From VYFG01 sp965221795 (lineage in GTDB: Bacteria; Pseudomonadota; Gammaproteobacteria; Arenicellales; Poriferihabitantaceae), in assembly GCA_965221795.1 (NCBI GenBank), contig OZ244914.1, positions 2,542,001-2,606,000 on the forward strand: DNA of 64,000 nt. The letters run 5' to 3'. Positions 36,343-46,129 of the stretch are shown piece after piece. Both the position numbers and the translations under genes were made by a program. The notes under the pieces were generated by a model. It saw only the letters and a list, made by a program, of their open reading frames with translations. It searched no databases and was not told the origin of the DNA. Position 1 is the stretch's first letter; every line of letters begins with the position of its first letter.

Positions 36343-38919
36343 CTAAAAATCGATTTGCAGGCGAGTCGAGAATCCATACTCCCGACTTTCTCCTGCGTAT
36401 TCCAGGGCCACGGCGAGTTGCGTCCCTCTTACAAGCAATCGACTGTAGCCCAGGGCATAGCTTGTCGTCGGACGGGTGCGCAGGTCGACGATGGTCTGTC
36501 GTCGTTCGAGCGTTTGGGGGTGCCCGCGGTAGAATGCATCGACGAAGCTGCTCCCGGTCGCAACCAGATGGTCGATCCGGGCCTGCCCACCGCGAACCCC
36601 GACTTCCTGGCGAACCGAGAATCGAATCGTGTCATCATCCCGGAATACATGGCGTCCCTGGGTTCCCGCCGACCATCCCTCAGCCCAAAGCCCCGATACG
36701 TCAGACACCATGCGGCCGCTTGTGAAGACCTGGCCCGAACTGCGCTCATAACCGAGAAAACCCTGCCAGTTCTCTCTCAGCACAGCCGAGAGCAACAGCC
36801 GGCCCTGCAGGGTTTCCGTGCGGGTGTCGCCGAGTGCGCCGAATCGCGTCCCCCAGATTGTATGGCGTTCATCCACGCGGGAGAATTCTGCGACGGATGT
36901 AACGGTATCCTGTCGGTGCCACCATCGCAATCCAAATTGATGCCAAGGTATCTGCCCTGATTCCCATCCGCTGCCGACCGTGGCGAATGGCCGCATACCG
37001 TTCCCTTGCATCCGCAGGCTGACCGCTCCCTGGGCAGGCACAAAAGACGGAGCGGCGGTCAAGTCGGAGGATTCGACTGTTCTCCATTCCCGCCATGTGG
37101 AGCCACTGCAATGATCGCACAGGTTGTGATTCAACTGCCAACGGCCAAGCCGGTCGCCGGACCAATCCATTCCTATAGAGCGGTACTCCCCTACATTCGG
37201 GCCGACTTCGACGGACATATTGTGGACCGAGACCGGTCTCCTCGGCAGTAGCATGTCCCTGGCAGCGTGGCCCAATACCGGATGGCTCCGGGATTCGATA
37301 CTGGTGACATCGGACAGGTTCACGTTGTAGTACGCATTGCCCACGCCACCCACCGCGACTTTCACATCCCGCAACGACTCACCCATCTGAGCCAGAGCGG
37401 GAGACAGCGTGATACGGGCATTCTGTAACCGAACCTCGCGAGTTGTGGCCGAACCGGGCACCGAGTATGGTAGGTGAACCGTTCCTTGCATGGTGACAGC
37501 ATTGCCCAGATTCAACCGTCCCCAGCCATAGACAGGATCCGGCTCGCGGGGATTATTGATCCGGGTTCCCATCGGTTCTGCGGAGGCTAGCAGTACGGCC
37601 TGCACGACCTCCATTGGCATCCCTGGCAGTCGACTCTTCAGCACTGCCAACGACCCGGTCACGAACGGTGCAGCGAAAGAAGTACCCTGTATCTCGTCCC
37701 CATCGGGACCGACCGTGAGACTTTCCCCCGGGGCCATCAGGCACCAGTTTCGCACTGCCCCACACCCGTTGGAGAATTCTGCGATTTCTCCATCCCTGTT
37801 CAGTGCCCCGACGACCATCCATTTCCCAAGCAACTCGGGTTGGAACAATGGGGCCTCCAGCCAATGTCCTCCGGAGTTGTAGTCGGTGCAGTCGTCGCTC
37901 CCGCAGTCTGTCCCCCACAGATCCCTGAATCGAATCTTATGATTCGGGTTGTCTGGATCGGGAGTCCAGGTGAAATTCTGTATGAATTCCTGGGCACTGA
38001 TGGGACCCTCGCCAAGCTGGCAACCCTCCTCATGGCGATGATTCTTCCCGCACATCCGAATCTCGTTATTGCGGGAATTCCATCCTTCGTTACCGGTTGC
38101 CCACACCATAACGGTGTCCGAGTCTTCGATCTCTGTTGCGACCTGCGTCATCTGTTGCCTCAGCCGGTCGTCAACAAGTGGGCCGAACAACGGCAGCGAT
38201 GACGTCAGCCATATTCCTTCCCGACCGGCGTACTCACCCCAATAGTTCAGCGATAGCCCGATACTGAAATTTACCGCATCCGCTCCATTCGTTACCGCAT
38301 GGCGTATCGCCGCGGGAGGATGAGCACCGCCGCTGAGTGCGATCGGGATGATGGATGCTTGTGGTGCGACGCCGTGAAAGTTGGGCGAGCGAATCGGCTC
38401 GCCGCCTTCGATGCGGATCTGAAACTCCTCCCCAGAACCGTTGTTCCGCGCTCCTGCGGCAAGCATGGCAACATATGTGCCATGCCCTGCGCCCAATCCG
38501 TCGTTTTTCTCGACCACCCTGTCGGTCTGACTTGCCACGTGATACGGAGCCCTGATCCTGTCGGCCAGTTCTGGATGCGTGATGTCCATCCCGTCATCTG
38601 TGATCGCGATCGTGGTGCCTTGGCCGAAATAGCCTCGTTCGTAGGCTCGGTCCGCGGCGATGGCTCCTAGTCCGTGATGAACCTGAAATTCCGGAGTGCG
38701 GTAGTCTCGGCCATCGGGCATGTTGGGAGTGCCAAGGTCGACTGGTCGAAAAGAAAGCTCGATAGGATTTGGTCGAGTTGGGGCTGGCGGGTTGTTGCGG
38801 TCCGGCTCACGGCTGCTACCGCCACCGCCGCCACCACAACCCACCATCATCAGTAAGGCACCGGCTAGCCAGAGAAGCCGGGTCGAAAAAGAGCAAGAGG
38901 CGATTGCCCGGATCACCAT
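36343..38919 (-). CDS. S8 (subtilisin-like) autotransporter serine protease with lipoprotein signal
   Basis: 858 residues. Signal peptide with a lipobox-like LLMMVGC followed by GGGGGGSS. Subtilase domain with Asp in IAITDDGMDITHPEL, His in GAGHGTYVAMLA, oxyanion Asn region MVWATGNEGW, and Ser in QGTSFAAPFVTG. Cysteine-rich inserts (CGKNHRHEEGC, CGSDDC) lie between. The last 270 residues form an autotransporter-like beta barrel ending in RLQIDF with a terminal Phe. Predicted to be displayed on or released from the outer membrane. It sits between livK and livGFHM on the same strand. Confidence 0.9.
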   Translation of the reverse strand: MVIRAIASCSFSTRLLWLAGALLMMVGCGGGGGGSSREPDRNNPPAPTRPNPIELSFRPVDLGTPNMPDGRDYRTPEFQVHHGLGAIAADRAYERGYFGQGTTIAITDDGMDITHPELADRIRAPYHVASQTDRVVEKNDGLGAGHGTYVAMLAAGARNNGSGEEFQIRIEGGEPIRSPNFHGVAPQASIIPIALSGGAHPPAAIRHAVTNGADAVNFSIGLSLNYWGEYAGREGIWLTSSLPLFGPLVDDRLRQQMTQVATEIEDSDTVMVWATGNEGWNSRNNEIRMCGKNHRHEEGCQLGEGPISAQEFIQNFTWTPDPDNPNHKIRFRDLWGTDCGSDDCTDYNSGGHWLEAPLFQPELLGKWMVVGALNRDGEIAEFSNGCGAVRNWCLMAPGESLTVGPDGDEIQGTSFAAPFVTGSLAVLKSRLPGMPMEVVQAVLLASAEPMGTRINNPREPDPVYGWGRLNLGNAVTMQGTVHLPYSVPGSATTREVRLQNARITLSPALAQMGESLRDVKVAVGGVGNAYYNVNLSDVTSIESRSHPVLGHAARDMLLPRRPVSVHNMSVEVGPNVGEYRSIGMDWSGDRLGRWQLNHNLCDHCSGSTWREWRTVESSDLTAAPSFVPAQGAVSLRMQGNGMRPFATVGSGWESGQIPWHQFGLRWWHRQDTVTSVAEFSRVDERHTIWGTRFGALGDTRTETLQGRLLLSAVLRENWQGFLGYERSSGQVFTSGRMVSDVSGLWAEGWSAGTQGRHVFRDDDTIRFSVRQEVGVRGGQARIDHLVATGSSFVDAFYRGHPQTLERRQTIVDLRTRPTTSYALGYSRLLVRGTQLAVALEYAGESREYGFSTRLQIDF

Positions 38920-39261
38920 ATCCCGCTGCCCGGATCCGGTAGCATCTGGATGGAATGTGAGGTCTTTGGCCGGTGGATGGTGCGGCCTTCATGCCCATTT
39001 GGTAGCCGGCTCATGCCATCCTGTCCTCCGATGTCATGGGAACTTCCTGTGCGACGAGATGTGCTGACCATGGGAAGTCCTCCTTTGCATTCACGAGCCA
39101 AGGGGAGTGGGTGCGAAAGGAGATAATGTCTCCATTCATGAGAGGTCATGGGGTGGAGATTGCAGGATCCACAAAACTCACAGACACATGCACTGAAAAC
39201 GCATCTGCCGGCAGTCGAGTGCCGGGGGCGATCCTTGGGGAGCGATGGTATTCGCGCAGCA
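38920..39261. other. Spacer upstream of the protease gene
   Basis: 342 bp between livK and the protease gene. No gene or clear terminator identified. Confidence 0.5.
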
Positions 39262-40446
39262 TCAGTGATATCGGACGGTGACAAATTGACCGTCTCGGAT
39301 TTCGGATTCGCGATAGGATCCGGCGGCTTCTCCAGGGCCAATCAATTCCACGGCAGAGCCGCCGACATAATCGACATCGCCACCGTTCGCCAGGATTTTC
39401 AGTGCCTTGGCGAGCTGGCCGGGAAAGATCTCTTCGCCGGGAGCATTGGCTACCTTTTTCACATGGTTCTTGACTGTCTCGCTGTCGGTTGAGCCCGCGG
39501 ACTGCATGGCCAAAAGAATCAGGGCCGCGGCGTCATATGCCTCGGGTACGTATGGGTCCGTGCCATTGAACCCTTGATCCATCGTCATTTCTTCCATCAT
39601 TGAACCACCGGGGCTATCTGTGCCCGGAGATGTGCCAAAGGAGCCATTGATAGCATCCCCGAAATGATCAGTCAGGGAATCTCCGACCATTCCATCCGGT
39701 AGCATGAAAGTATCGAATGCACCGCTGTCAAGTGATGCCTGGATGATGCCTTTTCCTCCTTGGTCAAGATAGCCGGCAACCACCAGAACCTCCCCGCCCG
39801 CTGCAGCCAGTGCGCCGACCTCAGCGGAGTAGTCAGCTTTTCCATCTTCGTGGGCGGCAACGACGGTTACGACACCACCGGAGGATGCATAGGCGGCCTG
39901 GAACGCATCGGCAAGGCCCTTGCCGTAGTCATTATTGGTATAGGTCAGCGCCACCGATTGAATTCCCCGGTTACGCAATACCCGGGCCATGATCTCGCCC
40001 TGGCGTGCATCCGAAGGAGCGGTGCGGAAGAACAGCCCGTTATCTTCAATGCTGGAGAGAGCAGGGGAGGTGGCTGAAGCGGAAATCATCAGGGTCCCGT
40101 TAGCGATGGCCACATTGTTCAGTACGGCGGTGGTGGCCCCGGAGCAGGTGGCTCCCAAGATTGCGGCAACGCCCTCAGCCGTGACCAGCCTCTCGGCAGT
40201 CGATGTGGCGGCGGCGGCATCAATACAGGTGCTGTCACCGCGAACGGAAACCACCGTTTTGCCGCCGAGGAAGAGTCCACTTTCGGACACTTCCTGAAAT
40301 GCCAGTTCACCGCCCATGGCAATGGCAGGTACCAGGGATTCGGTCGGCCCCGTGAATCCCTGAAGCATCCCGATTTTTACCTCTTCGGCAAGGGTGACGG
40401 ATGAAATCATCGCGAGTGCGGCCGTAGAAACAAGAAGCTTTTTCAT
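39262..40446 (-). CDS. livK: Branched-chain-type amino-acid ABC substrate-binding protein
   Basis: 394 residues with a signal peptide (MKKLLVSTAALAMISSVTLA). Periplasmic-binding type I (LivK/AmiC-like): VKIGMLQGFTGPTESL, GDSTCIDAAAATSTAERLVT, NDYGKGLADAFQAAY, and the end DVDYVGGSAVELIGPGEAAG. Start chosen at ATG 40446 because a true signal peptide begins there; a longer open frame extends to 40605. Paired with livGFHM 3.2 kb further along the same strand. The ligand is not known. Confidence 0.88.
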   Translation of the reverse strand: MKKLLVSTAALAMISSVTLAEEVKIGMLQGFTGPTESLVPAIAMGGELAFQEVSESGLFLGGKTVVSVRGDSTCIDAAAATSTAERLVTAEGVAAILGATCSGATTAVLNNVAIANGTLMISASATSPALSSIEDNGLFFRTAPSDARQGEIMARVLRNRGIQSVALTYTNNDYGKGLADAFQAAYASSGGVVTVVAAHEDGKADYSAEVGALAAAGGEVLVVAGYLDQGGKGIIQASLDSGAFDTFMLPDGMVGDSLTDHFGDAINGSFGTSPGTDSPGGSMMEEMTMDQGFNGTDPYVPEAYDAAALILLAMQSAGSTDSETVKNHVKKVANAPGEEIFPGQLAKALKILANGGDVDYVGGSAVELIGPGEAAGSYRESEIRDGQFVTVRYH

Positions 40447-41041
40447 GATGTGGTCTATGGTTTTCGGGATCAGTTGAATACACCCATTGTGGTGGAATTG
40501 CCGGCACCGGCAGGTTGTGACGAGTGCCGAATGAAGCATTGGACCGATGGCTTTGTCCAGAATAGCGTCCGCAATGCTCATCTTTCGTGTGAGCACTATA
40601 CCCAATAACTGGGATGGAGTTCAAGTGACCTCCGAATCTTGGATATGCGTCAGATTGTGGACAATATTATTCCCCTCCTGACTTCGGCGGTTGCGGCTTC
40701 TTTTGGTAGTGTCTGATTTGATGATTGGCTTGCCATCGCGGGACGGATCGGCAGTTCCTTTCGGTTCCGGTGCAGCCCCCTGCCAGTCGGTGCCGACCGT
40801 CGAGTTGGTCCGCGAGTCCGGGCCCCGATGGCCCCGGCAATGCATCATCCACCATCTGGATCTGATCCGCAACGACGAGGAGTTGGCGACCCGGAAACGG
40901 TGGGCCGAGCCGGTGCCATATGAACCGCAATATCACCAGTAGCCATCCCTTCCCGAGAGGGGACTTGTTCTGGCGAATTATAATAGTGCTATTGTCTGTA
41001 GATTTTGGCATGTACTTCATCCGTCAACTGTGCGACCGAAT
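40447..41041. other. Divergent spacer between livK and rmuC
   Basis: Almost 600 bp. A TATAAT at 40979-40984 is about 57 bp before the rmuC start and could be its -10; no good -35 was seen. Short open frames (40621-40942) exist on both strands without recognisable similarity. Confidence 0.4.
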
Positions 41042-42253
41042 ATGTCTACCAATGAACTTTTTTGGTTTCTGCTCATTTTCCTGATTTTCAATACAGGACT
41101 GCTTGTCTGGATTTTGTCTGCAGTGGTGCGGGCACCTCTCCAACATGAATCACTTGAGCCAGTGATACGGGAGGAGTTTCGAATTGGTCGGAAGGAAGCC
41201 AATCAGATCGGGAAGACACAAGAGGACCGTCTGGAATACCGTCTGGACAAGTTGCGACAGATGGTGGAGTCCGGTCTTGATCGTCTCCAGGAGAGTAATG
41301 AAAAGAAACTCGAACAAATGCGCGAGACTGTAGACGAAAAGCTGCAGGGAACCCTCGAGAAGCGACTCGGAGAATCATTCAAACAGGTGAGTGAGCGGCT
41401 CGAACAAGTACATAAGGGTCTTGGCGAGATGCAGCAACTTGCCACCGGTGTCGGAGACCTGAAGAAGGTACTGACCAACGTCAAGACTCGGGGTACCTGG
41501 GGGGAAGTTCAGCTTGGCGCTTTGTTGGAACAGATTCTGACGTCACATCAATACGAATCTAACGTAAAACCCAACCCCACTTCGAATGCGATTGTGGAGT
41601 TCGCAATTCGATTACCAGGTCCAGACAATATGCCGCACAGTGTCGTATGGCTACCGATTGACGCGAAGTTTCCGCTGGAGTCGTATCATCAGCTGCTTGA
41701 TTCGGCGGAATCCGGTGATGCCGAGACGGTGAAGTGTGCATCCAGTGCATTGGCGAAGTCGGTTGAATTGGCTGCAACAGAGATCCGGGATAAGTATCTC
41801 TCGCCCCCGCATACCACGGATTTCGGGATTCTCTTTCTGCCGACCGAAGGGCTTTATGCTGAAGTGGTGCGCGATGCCAATCTGTTGGACCGCTTGCAGC
41901 AAAAGTACCGTGTCGTAGTTGCCGGTCCCACAACCCTTGCTGCAATGCTTAACAGCCTCCAGATGGGATTCCGGACACTCGCGATTGAAGAGCGATCCAG
42001 TGAAGTGTGGAAGATACTCTCGGCAGTCAAGGTAGAGTTTGGTAAATTCGGGGACATACTCGACAGGGTCAAAAAACAACTCGACACCGCTTCCCGGTCC
42101 ATTGACCAGACGGGCACACGTTCCCGGGCGATCGAGAAACAACTCCGATCGGTTGAAGAGCTTCCGTCCGAAGAAGAATCCATAGCACTGCTCGGTCTCC
42201 GGATGGGAAATCTGACCAGGGAATCGGAAGAGGGCACAGAGTCTGGAACATGA
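41042..42253 (+). CDS. rmuC: DNA recombination protein RmuC
   Basis: 403 residues. A membrane anchor at residues 5-28 (FWFLLIFLIFNTGLLVWI), a coiled coil to about residue 140, then the RmuC domain with TRGTWGEVQLGALLEQIL, WLPIDAKFPLESY and LPTEGLYAEVVR. RmuC is a predicted PD-(D/E)XK-like nuclease that limits inversions at short repeats in E. coli. Given the many repeats and IS copies in this window, an intact rmuC is of interest but expected. Convergent with the GNAT gene. Confidence 0.93.
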   Translation: MSTNELFWFLLIFLIFNTGLLVWILSAVVRAPLQHESLEPVIREEFRIGRKEANQIGKTQEDRLEYRLDKLRQMVESGLDRLQESNEKKLEQMRETVDEKLQGTLEKRLGESFKQVSERLEQVHKGLGEMQQLATGVGDLKKVLTNVKTRGTWGEVQLGALLEQILTSHQYESNVKPNPTSNAIVEFAIRLPGPDNMPHSVVWLPIDAKFPLESYHQLLDSAESGDAETVKCASSALAKSVELAATEIRDKYLSPPHTTDFGILFLPTEGLYAEVVRDANLLDRLQQKYRVVVAGPTTLAAMLNSLQMGFRTLAIEERSSEVWKILSAVKVEFGKFGDILDRVKKQLDTASRSIDQTGTRSRAIEKQLRSVEELPSEEESIALLGLRMGNLTRESEEGTESGT

Positions 42254-42275
42254 GTAGTTGACCACCGCCGAATCC

Positions 42276-42974
42276 TCACTTGGCTTGTAGAGAGTTGCGT
42301 TGGCGACCTTGATCATCAAAATTATCGGGACTCAACCACCTTTGAAAGGATGCTCGAATGTCTGGCCAATCCCGATCAGTGATTGCGAACCAAGCGGTAT
42401 CTCGATTCCGTCCCTTGTATACAGTGGCCTGCCTGAAAATACCCTCGAAAGTGAAGCCCAAGCGCTCTGCCGTTCGCCTGGAGGATGCATTGAGGGCATC
42501 ACATTTCCATTCGTAGCGTCGGTAGCCCAGTTCATCGAACACCCGACACATCATCAGAAACATGGCTTCTGTCGAAGCAATCGTGCGCTGGAGCAGTGGT
42601 GAAAAGTGGATATGACCCACTTCCATGCATCCTGATTCTGGATGTATTCTCAGATAACTGGCAATGCCGACAGGGTCACCGCATGCAGTCAGTATGGTGT
42701 GAAACAGCGGATCCTTACTGGTACAGTATGTTTTCAGCCAGTTTGTATAATCGTCCACACAAGAGAAAGGTCCGTAAGGCAGATAGGTCCAATTGCGTCC
42801 TGAATGGTCTCGTTGATTGGCTTCAAACAGTGAAATGGCGTGACTGTCAATCTCCAGAGGCACGACACGGCAATATTGCCCTGCCATTCCGGTCGATGGC
42901 GGAAAAGGTCTGGGCAGTTCATCCGAAACAGGAAAGCCAATCGGTTGACCATGGGAGTTAAAGTGTTCGGGCAT
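42276..42974 (-). CDS. GNAT-family N-acetyltransferase (RimJ/RimL type)
   Basis: 232 residues. The GNAT core HIHFSPLLQRTIASTEAMFL is followed by the acetyl-CoA region RRYEWKCDALNASSRRTAER and LGFTFEGIFRQATVYKGRNR, the RimL-like signature. Such proteins acetylate ribosomal-protein or other N termini, or small molecules. Start at ATG 42974 (MPEHFNSHGQPIG), where family members begin. Single gene. Confidence 0.85.
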   Translation of the reverse strand: MPEHFNSHGQPIGFPVSDELPRPFPPSTGMAGQYCRVVPLEIDSHAISLFEANQRDHSGRNWTYLPYGPFSCVDDYTNWLKTYCTSKDPLFHTILTACGDPVGIASYLRIHPESGCMEVGHIHFSPLLQRTIASTEAMFLMMCRVFDELGYRRYEWKCDALNASSRRTAERLGFTFEGIFRQATVYKGRNRDTAWFAITDRDWPDIRASFQRWLSPDNFDDQGRQRNSLQAK

Positions 42975-43215
42975 GGATCGTTCGAGCGTTCTGGTTTGCA
43001 GCAGCATGGATGGAGTCGCCTATCTCATCAGAATAATTCTATCCGGAGATAGAGCCCGGGTGCCCTGTAGCCTGGGTAAACTGGGGTGACTCGCTTGGAG
43101 ACTGGAACCGGGAGTCCCGGGGCGAGCGGACCGAAATGGGAGAATTCTGATCACCCTGTTCAAGGCTATGGCTTGACCGGATTCGCCTACTCTGCGGGTG
43201 ACGATCAAAAAAAAC

Positions 43216-43714
43216 TTACGGCTGAATCGGCGGGACTTCGATGTCCACGGCTTTCCATCGCGCGAGCGGGTCGCCACCCCATTCCCATCCTGGCGGCATG
43301 TCCTGCCGCAGGCCGGCATTCCGCAGATGCATGTCCTCTTCCCGGGTGACCGCCGCCACGTGATAGGCGTCGATGATTTTCCGTATCTGGTCGCGAGTTC
43401 CAGCCCGCATGAAGCGGCGGTACAGGATCCTGACGGGGACCGCATGCTCGACCGTGATGTTCCGGCCGCTCCAGTCCTGCCGCGGAATCCCGAGCGCGGC
43501 CAGGCTGGCCGGATGACGGGGATTGCTCCTCGCCATGGAGACGGACCAGACGCCGCCGAACTTGAGCCCCCCGATGCGGCGATCCCAGTCGTCCCTGAAC
43601 GCCTTCGTATAGGGCGCGGTCATCCACGGTGGGGTCCGCGTCCCGCCAAGCGGTCAGTCCGGCATGAAGCCCCAGGGCTTCATGCATCAGTCGGGTATAA
43701 GTTTCGTCGCGCAT
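43216..43714 (-). pseudogene. Unknown protein, apparent frameshift near 43625
   Basis: One frame starts MRDETYTRLMHEALGLHAGL at 43714 and reads naturally to about 43625. A second frame then continues with natural sequence from MTAPYTKAFRDDWDRRIGGL (ATG at 43623) through NITVEHAVPVRIL, KIIDAYHVAAVTREEDMHL and GDPLARWKAVDIEVP to a stop at 43216. The EHAVP segment is faintly HNH-like but the rest of that motif is not evident. Either one gene with a frameshift or two overlapping small genes. A hairpin-rich leader of about 150 nt begins 24 nt upstream. Confidence 0.45.
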
Positions 43715-43737
43715 CCGGTATTAAACAGGCAGACATC

Positions 43738-43886
43738 ACGAGGGGAATTCGTGCCCTCGTTGATCGTCGGATTATCCCACTACCTTTCCGGGTAGTCACT
43801 CCTCTCGTGGGCGGGTTTCCGTGAACCTTAAGGGGAGCGGTTCGGTGTTCCACATGAGGAGGGGCCTACTGCGGCAGGCCGCCCCC
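43738..43886 (-). ncRNA. Hairpin-rich leader, candidate structured RNA
   Basis: Three stems lie in about 150 nt: ACGAGGG/CCCTCGT (43738-43744 with 43754-43760); ACTACC/GGTAGT (43779-43784 with 43791-43796), enclosed by CCCAC/GTGGG (43776-43780 with 43807-43811); and GGCCT/AGGCC (43863-43867 with 43876-43880). No T-run follows that would make a simple terminator. On the minus strand the block is directly upstream of the orphan gene at 43714. Orientation and function are inferred only. Confidence 0.35.
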
Positions 43887-43910
43887 CAAAAAATCTCACA
43901 ATATGGAGAA

Positions 43911-44328
43911 CCATCATGTTCCTGCTGTCCTACTCCTGTCTCGGCCGGGCCTTGTGGATGAAATCAAATCGAACCCGGACACTGCCATTCCACGTTACCG
44001 GGAGCTCGCGGCCGATTTCAGAGTGAAGTCGCTTTCCTTGCACGAAATCAGAATCGTCCGGGAAATCGATGAATCGGAACTTATGTCCATGATGCGTCCG
44101 GATCAGCATTATCTTCGTGTTTCTTTTCGGATATTCCTCCCGTCGGGTTTCCGCCTGCGGATCATTCCTGCGAGTACTGCGCCGTCTTGAAAATGGGATC
44201 CTACTGGCTGAACCGACCAAGGGGCCGGAGGAGCGGCGGAAAGCTTGGTGCTCATACTGGCGCAAGCTGCCGGGCCATGATCCGATATTCAATCCCATCC
44301 AAAGCCGGAAGCCTTGTCAACAGTGGTC
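43911..44328. other. Gene-free spacer
   Basis: 418 bp before the stop of the membrane-protein gene. Open frames on both strands are short and unlike known proteins. Confidence 0.4.
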
Positions 44329-45714
44329 TCAAGGCAGAAAAGAGGACAGGGCCAGCAGCCAACCGGATGCGATCAGGTACATACTGAACGAGTAAGGCCA
44401 ATTTCTGATGGATGACTTCCAGCTTGGAAGGTCATATCGACCCTGAAAAATCAGCTGTACACCGGAAAGATAACTGCTGCAGGTTCCGAGATGCCAGGAG
44501 GTGAGATAAACAATGGCCAGCAGTGTCGGGTTGGGGTCCAGCTCCAGCAACATTGGTGTGATGCTCGAAATCAAAATGATGGGATGAATCCCAATGATCG
44601 CGGCGAGCAGCATGAACCCAAGCAGCTGGACGGCGGTCATTCCGTCGAATCGGGTAAAGGGAGAGGAAATCAATCCCGTTTCCAGTAATGCAGCCATCCC
44701 GACTGCGAAGACGCCAGCGGAGAGGAACAAAGACAATTCTCCGACCATTCGCGGAAGGTAGGTGGTGACATGATTCCGGACCTGGCCGGTCATGGAGTAA
44801 ATCCCATGCCGGATTACCAGTATCGTGATACTGACCGTGAGCGCACAAATGGTAATGGCCGACAGAATCGACAGATTGGGAAAACTGCTTGCGAATACAA
44901 CCACACAAATCAGGAGTATGCCGGGGACATGCAGTGCCTCTTTTTTCAGGGGATATCCGACGAACTCGGGCAGCCGGGAGGAGTGACGCCAGCGGGCTTC
45001 AAGATAAACCAACACACTGCAAAGCAATGAAAACGGCAGGCAGGTCAGTACAATCCAATCCACCCGAGCTTGGTCGACATAGGTTAGAACCGCCGCCATG
45101 GCCCCGAAAAACGGTGACCAGTTCGACATGCTACAGAATATACGGATGATGGATTGTGCCGTGAATAGATTGAGTGGTCGTTGTTGGTGAATGCGGTCCG
45201 CAATCAGGATCGGGGCAGAAATATTGATGACAGAACCGAACAGGCCAATACTGGCCAGAGTCTGCCAGTACGCTTGTTTGCCGACGGGTAGCAGGGTAAT
45301 GTTGCTGGTGGCCGGCAATGCGACAAGGCGCAGAAACCCGACCGCTGCAATCATGCTCAGCAATCCCGCATTGATGCTCAGGGTGTCCACAAGGGAAATG
45401 GACACTTTCTGGGATTGGGCCCATGCAATCATCGTGAGCCCGATTCCAAGCAGAATACCGACCTGAATTTGCAGAAACCGGGTGACCCGTCGGATAAGAA
45501 TCAATGTGGCACTCCAGGCGCAAGCACTGGCCAACCACCGTAGCGAATCGGTATTCGGTAACGATAGCACATTCTCTAAGGTCATCAGCAATACCATTGC
45601 CATGATCAGCAGGCCAGCCAGAGACTCGGCTCGGCTGCCCGTAAACCGATTGCGGTCAATCCCCCGGACCCGGTCTGGGGTGTGCCGGGATGCCTGATGT
45701 GATTGCGGGTTCAT
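44329..45714 (-). CDS. Polytopic membrane protein (transporter-like)
   Basis: 461 residues with about twelve hydrophobic segments. The end region IGIHPIILISSITPML, then DPNPTLLAIVYLTSWHLGT and LSGVQLIFQGRYDL, has the look of ion-transporter/TRAP-like or DcuC-like permeases: a re-entrant turn with a serine/proline pair, then an aliphatic helix. I cannot fix a family or a substrate. It stands alone, with no periplasmic binding protein next to it. Confidence 0.7.
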   Translation of the reverse strand: MNPQSHQASRHTPDRVRGIDRNRFTGSRAESLAGLLIMAMVLLMTLENVLSLPNTDSLRWLASACAWSATLILIRRVTRFLQIQVGILLGIGLTMIAWAQSQKVSISLVDTLSINAGLLSMIAAVGFLRLVALPATSNITLLPVGKQAYWQTLASIGLFGSVINISAPILIADRIHQQRPLNLFTAQSIIRIFCSMSNWSPFFGAMAAVLTYVDQARVDWIVLTCLPFSLLCSVLVYLEARWRHSSRLPEFVGYPLKKEALHVPGILLICVVVFASSFPNLSILSAITICALTVSITILVIRHGIYSMTGQVRNHVTTYLPRMVGELSLFLSAGVFAVGMAALLETGLISSPFTRFDGMTAVQLLGFMLLAAIIGIHPIILISSITPMLLELDPNPTLLAIVYLTSWHLGTCSSYLSGVQLIFQGRYDLPSWKSSIRNWPYSFSMYLIASGWLLALSSFLP

Positions 45715-46129
45715 TTATAGGTCAGAATAGGGACCGGACTGCCCGCATGGCGATAAGTGGGGAAGCAATCTGAACGGGTTCCCGGATGCAGCAACACCGG
45801 AATTACGTCAGGTGGGATTATCATGGCGTCGATATGCAGGGCTTATGGTGAAGAGGATCGATATGAACACTCGATTCCACTTCTCTACGGTTTGGATTTG
45901 GAGTGTCTGAACGGTTTGCCAGAAGAGCGCTGCAGTTTCCTTGTATCCTAAGGAGTGGTCAAAGCTTCCCTGATCTGTAATGCTTCCCGTCTATTTTGAC
46001 CGGATCAGGCTCGCTGCCGGTAGCGGGGCGCATTGGGGCCAAAGCTGCGCGGATATGATGCCAGCGAATACTGGCACTGACCGGAGGAAAGTTTTTCAAC
46101 CATGCGAAGGCCCCGTGTGGAGAAACTGC
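45715..46129. other. Gene-poor spacer
   Basis: 415 bp upstream of the membrane-protein gene and downstream of pheA. A 64-codon open frame (45757-45951, plus) exists but shows no recognisable features or ribosome site. Confidence 0.4.

Noticed and set aside
38819..38840. Glycine-coding repeat in the S8 protease lipobox region as a slippage tract
   Set aside because: The codons are mixed (CCG, CCA, CCG, CCG on the plus strand), not a homopolymer, so slippage is unlikely.
40621..41020. Open frames upstream of rmuC
   Set aside because: Short, mutually overlapping on both strands, no motif; left as spacer.
43216..43714. Reading the orphan gene as an IscB-type or HNH nuclease with guide RNA
   Set aside because: Only an EHAVP segment is faintly HNH-like; no RuvC or complete HNH motif is visible, so the claim is not supported.
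43857..43890. GGGGCCT hairpin followed by A6 as a terminator
   Set aside because: On the plus strand the run is A, not T; on the minus strand the T-run precedes the stem. It was therefore treated as part of a structured leader.
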